A program made the translations under genes and the position numbers. From the NCBI RefSeq assembly GCF_001563285.1, contig NZ_CP005189.1:186001-250000 (forward strand): DNA of 64,000 nt. The letters are read 5' to 3'. The stretch's first letter is position 1. Each line of letters starts with the position of its first letter. The DNA comes from Sphingobium sp. MI1205 (lineage in GTDB: Bacteria > Pseudomonadota > Alphaproteobacteria > Sphingomonadales > Sphingomonadaceae). The notes under the pieces are model-generated. The model saw only the letters and a program-made list of their open reading frames with translations. It was not told where the DNA came from and ran no database searches. Shown in pieces: positions 59,029-64,000 of the stretch.

Positions 59029-60360
59029 ATGGATATTTCCGCAGTCATGAACGGGGCCGACGCGACCAATGTGCGCGGCGATCCCATGAACGGTGAACGC
59101 TATTGGTCGCCCGCCTTCGCCCAAGCCGAATGGGACCATATGTGGAAGAAGGTCTGGCACATCGCCGGCCGCGAAAATGAGGTTCCCGAACCCGGCGATT
59201 ATCTGGTCCACGACTTCATGCACGAGTCTGTGATCATCGTCCGCCAGGACGACGGCGCCCTGCGAGGATTCTACAACAGCTGCGGCCATCGCGGGCAGCG
59301 GCTTGCCTGGGAAAGCAGCTCCTCCGACGGTTTCACCTGCCCCTATCATGGCTGGCTGTGGGGCAAGGACGGCGTTCTTGCCGACCTGCCCGATCCCGAC
59401 GACTTTCCACAGGGCAATCCTTGTGGCCGGCTTTCCCTGCGTGAAGTGCGCGTTGCCAGCTGGGGCGGGTTCGTCTGGTACGCGATGAGCGCCGCCGCGC
59501 CCTCCTTCGAGGCGTTTCTCGGCCCCGTATTCCACCAATATGACAATTTCCCGCTCGACACGATGATCCGGGTCTTCCAGATCAAAATCGATCTCGACAC
59601 CAATTGGAAATTCGCGACCGAAAATTTCTCGGAAAGCTATCACACCCGCACCGCCCATCCGCAGGTGTCCGCCTTCTGCGATCAGGATCATTGGAACGCG
59701 CGGCTTGAGATGTTCCGCGAAGGCCATGGCCGAACCATCCAGCCCTTCCGCCCATCGCTGCGCGACAATCCCTATGGGGCTGGTCCGCATCCGTTCGAGG
59801 AGGTGTTGCGCAACTGGGGCCTCGACCCGGCCGATTACCCCGACTTTGAAACCATGGTGGTGCGTGGTTGGCACGACCTTGCCGCCGCCAAGCGCCGGTT
59901 GGGGCCTGGACGGGGACGCAACTGGTATGCGCGGCTCAGCGACCGGGAACTGACCGAGAGCATCCACTCGACCATCTTTCCGAATGTGACGCTGACCTTC
60001 GGGCCGGATGAAATCTTCTTCCAGCGCACCGAGCCGCACCCCGACGATCCGGGCAAATGCACGTTCGACCTGTGGTGCATGGTCTTTCCGGTGGAGGGGC
60101 AGGATCTCACCGAAACGCCCATGGTCGGTTCGGAACGATTGCCGATCCGCGAGGCGCCCCCGATCCACCGCCCCTTCGATCGCGGGCGCGGCGTGCCCGA
60201 ATTGCATGGCGGCGTCGTGATCCAGGACCTGATGCTCGCAGAGGGGCAGCAGCGCGGCTTGCGCTCGCAGGGTTACACCGACGCCTATCTTGCCGGGCAG
60301 GAGACGCGGGTGCGTTTCTTCAACGAAGTGTTGAACGACTATCTGGAGGGGCGTCGCTGA
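59029..60360 (+). CDS. Rieske non-heme iron oxygenase, alpha subunit
   Basis: A 443-residue oxygenase subunit: CGHRGQRLAW and CPYHGWLWGKDG carry the Rieske ligands near residues 85-110; NFSESYHTRTAHPQ carries the iron His pair and acid. The start at 59029 follows AAGGAGAGG. It is translationally coupled to an NmrA-like gene (TGATG overlap). It is likely controlled by the adjacent MarR. Like the other Rieske subunits here it lacks a beta partner in the window. Confidence 0.9.
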   Translation: MDISAVMNGADATNVRGDPMNGERYWSPAFAQAEWDHMWKKVWHIAGRENEVPEPGDYLVHDFMHESVIIVRQDDGALRGFYNSCGHRGQRLAWESSSSDGFTCPYHGWLWGKDGVLADLPDPDDFPQGNPCGRLSLREVRVASWGGFVWYAMSAAAPSFEAFLGPVFHQYDNFPLDTMIRVFQIKIDLDTNWKFATENFSESYHTRTAHPQVSAFCDQDHWNARLEMFREGHGRTIQPFRPSLRDNPYGAGPHPFEEVLRNWGLDPADYPDFETMVVRGWHDLAAAKRRLGPGRGRNWYARLSDRELTESIHSTIFPNVTLTFGPDEIFFQRTEPHPDDPGKCTFDLWCMVFPVEGQDLTETPMVGSERLPIREAPPIHRPFDRGRGVPELHGGVVIQDLMLAEGQQRGLRSQGYTDAYLAGQETRVRFFNEVLNDYLEGRR

Positions 60361-61229
60361 TGAAGCTGCTGGTGATGGCGGCGGCCGGTAATCAGGGCCG
60401 CATACTCCTGCCGCGCTTGCGGGAAGCCGGAATCGAAGTACGCGCCGTGCGCGCGCGATCGGATTGCGAGGACGAGTTGAAAAAGCTCGGCGCCAACGAA
60501 GTGATGGTGGGCGATGCTTGCGACCGGGCGTTCCTGCGCGAAGCGGTCGCCGGGGTCGACGCCGTCTATTATATCACCCCCACCGCCCATCCGCAGGAGC
60601 GCGAGATGGGTTGGGCGATGATCGACGCCGTGCGTGAGAGCGGCATCGGCCATCTCATCTACAGTTCCGTGCTTCATCCGATCGCCAGCCCCATGTTGCA
60701 GCACAAAGCCAAGCGGGACATCGAGGAGCGATTGCTGGAAGCCAATATCGCCTTCACCGTGTTGCAGCCCGCCGACTACATGATGCCAAACGTCATCGGC
60801 GAAGCGATCCGCAGCCGCGTCTGGCGTCAGCTCTATGACCTGGACCGCGTGCAGGCGATGGTGGCGCTGGAGGATGTTGCCGAGGTCGTCGTCAAGGTCG
60901 CGCGGGAGCATGAGGCGCATTTTGGCGCGACCTATCAGCTTTGCGCACCGGGTAATTTTTCCGGCAACGACATCGCCGCCGCGATTGCGCGCGTGACGGG
61001 ATTGGACATCGGCGCGGAAATCATCACCCCGGATGATTATTTCCGGGCCTTTTACGGCATGGGGGATGGCGACGCCTACCGTTATCCCAAGGCGATGATC
61101 CGATCGGTTGCCATGTGGTACGGCCAATATGATTTCGTCGGCAACCCGAACGTCCTGACCTGGCTGCTCGGCCGGCCGCCCACGACGCTGGATCAGTTCA
61201 TCGGAAAGATCTGGCGAGATCGGGGCTGA
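60360..61229 (+). CDS. NmrA-like NAD(P)-binding protein
   Basis: A 289-residue atypical SDR: KLLVMAAAGNQGRILLPRLREAGIEVRAVRARS is the dinucleotide fold (GxxGxxG-like AAGNQGR), then GVDAVYYITPTAHPQE and LIYSSVLHPIASPMLQHKAKRDIEERL, with no YxxxK. NmrA-type members act as redox sensors or as NADPH-dependent reductases (quinone or lignan type). It starts at the ATG overlapping the Rieske stop. A role as reductase for the oxygenase product is possible. Confidence 0.8.
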   Translation: MKLLVMAAAGNQGRILLPRLREAGIEVRAVRARSDCEDELKKLGANEVMVGDACDRAFLREAVAGVDAVYYITPTAHPQEREMGWAMIDAVRESGIGHLIYSSVLHPIASPMLQHKAKRDIEERLLEANIAFTVLQPADYMMPNVIGEAIRSRVWRQLYDLDRVQAMVALEDVAEVVVKVAREHEAHFGATYQLCAPGNFSGNDIAAAIARVTGLDIGAEIITPDDYFRAFYGMGDGDAYRYPKAMIRSVAMWYGQYDFVGNPNVLTWLLGRPPTTLDQFIGKIWRDRG

Positions 61230-61284
61230 TGGCGAGGTAGATCAGGACCGAAAGCGAAACATCGATCCTGATCCCGGCTTCCGT

Positions 61285-62049
61285 TCAGAACCACATGGGC
61301 AGGGAAAAATGGCGTCTGAGGATGCGTTCCCGGTGCGCGATGAGAACGTCGGGCACCGGCTGGCCGATCAATTGGACGCAGCCTGCCCCCCAATCCCTAT
61401 AATATTGCGGCATCGGGCAGTCCGCCTCGTCCATCGCAACAACCAGGTTGGAAAAACAGGTCCAGTAGATGTCCGCCGCGCTGAGAGCGTCACCGACCAG
61501 ATAATCGCTTCCCCTGGCCTGCTGCTTCTCAGCCCGGCGGGCTAGCATGTCGAGGATCTGGCCTGCTCGCGACGCCGCATGATCGAGCGGGGCGCCACTT
61601 GAAAATTTTCGGCGCATATGCTCGATCGGCACGCCCGCATTGGTCTGTTCCATGATGTGCAGCATCAACAGCCGCGCCGACCAGCCGAATCCATCCTCGC
61701 CGCACAGTTCATGGGCGATGCCGAACATGGCCACGCGCTCCTCCTCGTCCAGCGGCACCAGTCGGGGCTCGGGCTGCATACGCTCGGCCAGCATCAGTAT
61801 CTCCGACCAGTGAGACCGGGGACGTTCGTCATCCAGCACGGCGCAGGGTGCCGAATTCTGCCCCGTCCAGGCCTGCAGTTCCGCATTGGGCTGGCCGCCG
61901 TTCTGGATAACGGGCTGGAAGTCTATCCCCTTGATGTTGAAAAAGGCCTTCGCGGCTTCGCCCCATGGGCCGGGCACGCCTTGCGTCAAAGCAATGCGAA
62001 GGCCTGCCATCGGCACCGCCTGCTCGACGGTGATATAGTCGCGACGCAT
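61285..62049 (-). CDS. Glutathione S-transferase-like protein, divergent
   Basis: A 254-residue protein with thioredoxin/GST-type organisation: MAGLRIALTQGVPGPWGEAAKAFFNIKGIDFQPV in place of the usual N-terminal domain, TGQNSAPCAVLDDERPRSHWSEILMLAERM (the PxxVxDxxxxxxES-like turn), and a helical C-terminal domain with YLVGDALSAADIYWTCFSNLV. Glutathione-binding Ser in the ES motif is not clear. AAGGAGAGG precedes the ATG at 62049. It lies 67 nt after a second GST-like gene. Confidence 0.7.
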   Translation of the reverse strand: MRRDYITVEQAVPMAGLRIALTQGVPGPWGEAAKAFFNIKGIDFQPVIQNGGQPNAELQAWTGQNSAPCAVLDDERPRSHWSEILMLAERMQPEPRLVPLDEEERVAMFGIAHELCGEDGFGWSARLLMLHIMEQTNAGVPIEHMRRKFSSGAPLDHAASRAGQILDMLARRAEKQQARGSDYLVGDALSAADIYWTCFSNLVVAMDEADCPMPQYYRDWGAGCVQLIGQPVPDVLIAHRERILRRHFSLPMWF

Positions 62050-62116
62050 ATGTCCTCTCCTTGATTTTGTCGTTGCTATTCTTCGATCGACTTCGCGCCC
62101 GAACAACGAAATAGCT

Positions 62117-62797
62117 TCAATCCTTGATGTTGAAGAGGATGCGCCGCGTTTCGTCGTCGGGAGTGATCGGCAGTGGCGCTTGAAAGTCCGGCAGGGCTCG
62201 TCCGAACGCCGGCCTTGCCTCCATGGCCGCGAACCAGCGATTGACATGGGGATAGTCCGTCAGTTCGATGCCATGATGGGCACGAAAAAGGGTCCAGGGC
62301 CAGCAGGCGATGTCGGCGATGGAAAAAGCATCCGCGATCCACTCACGCCCCTCCAGACGCCGGTCCAGCACGCCATACAGACGGGCGGCCTCATCCGAAT
62401 AGCGGCGCACGCCATAGGGATTGGGCTCGGGCGCATAGTTGCGGAAATGGCCCGCCTGCCCCAGCATGGGCCCCTGCCCCGCCATCTGCCACATCAGCCA
62501 GGCCAGCACCGTGCTGCGTGGTCGTGGCTCGGTCGGCAGCAGCGCGCCGCCCTTTTCCGCGAGATAGATGAGGATCGCGCCCGATTCAAAGAGCGACAGC
62601 GGCGGGCCGCCGTCAGCCGGATCATGATCGACGATCGCGGGGATCTTGTTGTTGGGACTGATCGCCAGGAATTCGGGGCTGAACTGTTCGCCACTCATAA
62701 TGTCGAGCGGCTTGCGCTCATACGCCATGCCCAATTCCTGCAAGATCAGCAGGACTTTTATGACGTTTGGCGATTCCGGGCCATAAACATCGATCAT
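62117..62797 (-). CDS. Glutathione S-transferase
   Basis: A 226-residue GST of the YfcG/Ure2p-like type: NVIKVLLILQELGMAYERKPLDIMSGEQFSPEFLAISPNNKIPAIVD and SLFESGAILIYLAEKGG (Glu-Ser that holds the glutathione gamma-glutamyl group), then a helical domain with AFSIADIACWPW. Such enzymes conjugate or reduce with glutathione, for instance breaking ether or disulfide bonds. It is first of a two-gene operon. Upstream, 62798-63083 holds no recognised gene. Confidence 0.85.
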   Translation of the reverse strand: MIDVYGPESPNVIKVLLILQELGMAYERKPLDIMSGEQFSPEFLAISPNNKIPAIVDHDPADGGPPLSLFESGAILIYLAEKGGALLPTEPRPRSTVLAWLMWQMAGQGPMLGQAGHFRNYAPEPNPYGVRRYSDEAARLYGVLDRRLEGREWIADAFSIADIACWPWTLFRAHHGIELTDYPHVNRWFAAMEARPAFGRALPDFQAPLPITPDDETRRILFNIKD

Positions 62798-63083
62798 TCC
62801 ACATCCTCGCTTTTTGTTCGCCGGCGTATTTACGGCATGGGCTAACAACACACAATCGGATGTCCTCTTCCGAGCGACAATGCGCCGAGCTGAACACCAA
62901 CCAAACGCGCAGAGGCGACGTGATATGGCGTCTCCGACACGATGTCGGCCGGAGCTATAGCGCGCAGCCATCTGTGTCTCGCACAGAAATAATGGATGCC
63001 TGACCGGAATCCTTAAAGAATTTCCGATTGCCCACGCCCGCCGCTCGCTGAAAATGCCCGCGATAATCAGGATAGGAGAATGT

Positions 63084-63857
63084 ATGGGCAGATTGGAAGG
63101 CAAGGTCGCGATAATCACCGGCGCGGCGCGGGGCATGGGGGCGGAAACCGCGCGGCAGTTCGCCGCACAAGGCGCGCGCGTCTGCGTCACCGATGTGCTC
63201 GACACGACTCCTGTGGCTGAGGAGATCGGCACCGCCGCAATGGCGATGAACCATGACGTCACTGACGAAAGCCGCTGGCAGGCGGTGACAGCTGAAGTCG
63301 CGCGGCGCTTCGGTCAAATCGACATTTTGGTGAATAATGCCGGCATCGTCTTTTGGGGCGGCTCGATACTGGAGATCGAGAAAGCCGATTTCGACCGGCT
63401 ATACAATGTCAATCTGCTGGGCGCATGGCTGGGTATCAAGCATGTCGCGCCATCCATGATCCGCAGCGGCGGCGGATCGATCGTCAACATCTGCTCCATT
63501 TCCGGCATGACCGGACTCAACGGTATCGCCCCCTATGCTGCGAGCAAATGGGCACTGCGCGGCCTTTCAAAAACGGCAGCCATGGAACTGGGACCGAAGA
63601 AGATACGGGTGAACGCGGTCTTTCCCGGCACCATCAATACCGAAATGGGCAACGTCGCCAAGGAATCGACCGAAGCGCTCAACGCCCGGCAGAAAGGACT
63701 GCCCATTGCTCGTATCGGGGAGCCGATCGACATCGCCCAGGCAAGCCTGTTCCTTGCCAGTGATGAATCGGCCTACATGACCGGGGCGGAGATCGTCGTG
63801 GACGGCGGCCTGACGACCGGCTTCTACAGCAGCGCCCTGCCCGGCGGTATCGAATGA
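63084..63857 (+). CDS. SDR-family oxidoreductase (hydroxysteroid-dehydrogenase-like)
   Basis: A 257-residue classical SDR: AIITGAARGMGAETARQFAAQGARVCVTDVLD (cofactor, Asp for NAD), LVNNAGIVFWGG, IVNICSISGMTGLNGIAPYAASKWALRGLSKTAAMELG (Ser, Tyr, Lys) and IRVNAVFPGTINTEMGN. It is close in style to the SDR at 7880-8668 (CSTSALWGMNGLTAYSASKWALRGITKTAAMEFG). The start at 63084 follows TAGGAGAA. A strong terminator follows. Confidence 0.87.
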   Translation: MGRLEGKVAIITGAARGMGAETARQFAAQGARVCVTDVLDTTPVAEEIGTAAMAMNHDVTDESRWQAVTAEVARRFGQIDILVNNAGIVFWGGSILEIEKADFDRLYNVNLLGAWLGIKHVAPSMIRSGGGSIVNICSISGMTGLNGIAPYAASKWALRGLSKTAAMELGPKKIRVNAVFPGTINTEMGNVAKESTEALNARQKGLPIARIGEPIDIAQASLFLASDESAYMTGAEIVVDGGLTTGFYSSALPGGIE

Positions 63858-63867
63858 TTTAGGGGGT

Positions 63868-63899
63868 GGCCGACGCATCGATCGATGCGTCGGCCTTTT
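63868..63899 (+). terminator. Rho-independent terminator, perfect palindrome
   Basis: A 28-bp perfect palindrome (63868-63895, arms GGCCGACGCATCGA / TCGATGCGTCGGCC) is followed directly by TTTT, 10 bp after the SDR stop. This is the clearest intrinsic terminator in the window. Confidence 0.9.
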
Positions 63900-63943
63900 C
63901 TTCCAACAGAGGCAGTACGATCCCGCTGCGGGATTATACCGGT

Positions 63944-64000
63944 CTAGGCGATCTTATCGAACCGCAGCTTCAGCTTTTCTGCACCCCATTGCATATAGTG
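63944..64000 (-). CDS. C-terminal end of an unidentified protein (cut by window edge)
   Basis: The minus strand reads in frame from the right edge to a TAG at 63944-63946, giving HYMQWGAEKLKLRFDKIA as the last 18 residues. The convergent position after a terminator and the codon style fit a real gene, but the fragment is too short to name a family. Confidence 0.35.
   Translation of the reverse strand, partial: HYMQWGAEKLKLRFDKIA

Noticed and set aside
58837..60207. N-terminal extension of the MarR frame upstream of 58836
   Set aside because: The long frame is antisense to the Rieske gene; the MarR fold begins at 58836 and a promoter palindrome lies at 58923-58942.
1..64000. Insertion sequence or transposase genes
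   Set aside because: With so many paralogs I looked for transposases or terminal repeats and saw none; remnants at 12.7 and 55.5 kb show decay but no mobile-element ends.

Overview
This is about 64 kb of high-GC DNA, almost certainly from an alphaproteobacterium of the sphingomonad type (Sphingobium, Novosphingobium or a relative). The clues are a TonB-dependent receptor with an EEIVVTAQKR TonB box, the density of SDR, Rieske, P450 and CoA-ester genes in short divergent operons, and the codon style. No rRNA, tRNA, CRISPR, insertion sequence or replication gene was seen. The window holds 63 protein genes I can support (two cut by the window ends) and two gene remnants. Nearly all intact genes look catabolic, regulatory or transport-related. 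The enzyme mix points to breakdown of a carboxylated, partly saturated ring compound (steroid-, terpenoid- or alicyclic-like) through CoA thioesters. The substrate is my inference; the families are read from the sequence.

Layout. 1-2550 (-): crotonase, SDR without catalytic Tyr, Rieske oxygenase cut by the left edge. 2761-7807 (+): SDR, APH-type kinase, two acyl-CoA ligases. 7880-10175: divergent SDRs, the second followed by a MarR regulator. 10269-12601: VOC protein, MFS transporter, SnoaL protein. 12722-12955: P450 remnant. 13000-16499 (+): crotonase, SnoaL, KstD-like flavoprotein, SnoaL. 16567-19863: acyl-CoA thioesterase II facing a two-subunit acyl-CoA dehydrogenase. 19934-24098: SDR, second kinase, P450 with TetR. 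24367-28337 (+): single lipoyl domain, BKACE, acyl-CoA ligase, small barrel protein, SDR. 28492-30839 (-): MaoC hydratase, flavodoxin-like protein, tyrosine phosphatase. 31061-33617 (+): Rieske oxygenase, MDR reductase. 33688-38952: YciI protein, MarR, two-domain barrel protein, SnoaL, GntR, SDR, second MaoC. 38981-42458 (-): TIM-barrel protein, fused kinase, epoxide hydrolase. 42581-47374: Rieske, two VOC proteins, SDR, pseudokinase-like protein with a small partner. 47384-55130: SDR, TonB receptor, acyl-CoA dehydrogenase, E1 alpha/beta, crotonase. 55500-55909: broken FO synthase gene. 55995-63857: SRPBCC protein, KstD-like flavoprotein, MarR, Rieske, NmrA-like protein, two GST-like proteins, SDR.

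How the genes may work together. TonB and MFS proteins import substrate. The P450 and Rieske oxygenases hydroxylate it and the ligases make CoA thioesters. Acyl-CoA dehydrogenases, crotonases and MaoC hydratases run beta-oxidation-like steps. SDRs and KstD-like flavoproteins handle ring alcohols and ketones, possibly with SnoaL-fold isomerases. The APH-type kinases may phosphorylate hydroxyacyl-CoAs, as in LvaA/LvaB and ACAD10/11 chemistry. No thiolase was seen; a BKACE and an E1 alpha/beta pair could do the carbon-carbon cleavage.

The strongest unifying signal is a 12-bp near-palindrome, TATGCTAGCATA and variants, in at least eight promoter gaps across 50 kb. It suggests that these scattered operons form one local regulon, probably under one or more of the MarR proteins encoded here. 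A second palindrome (TCGTATACGA) marks a GntR sub-regulon near 35.7 and 37.0 kb.
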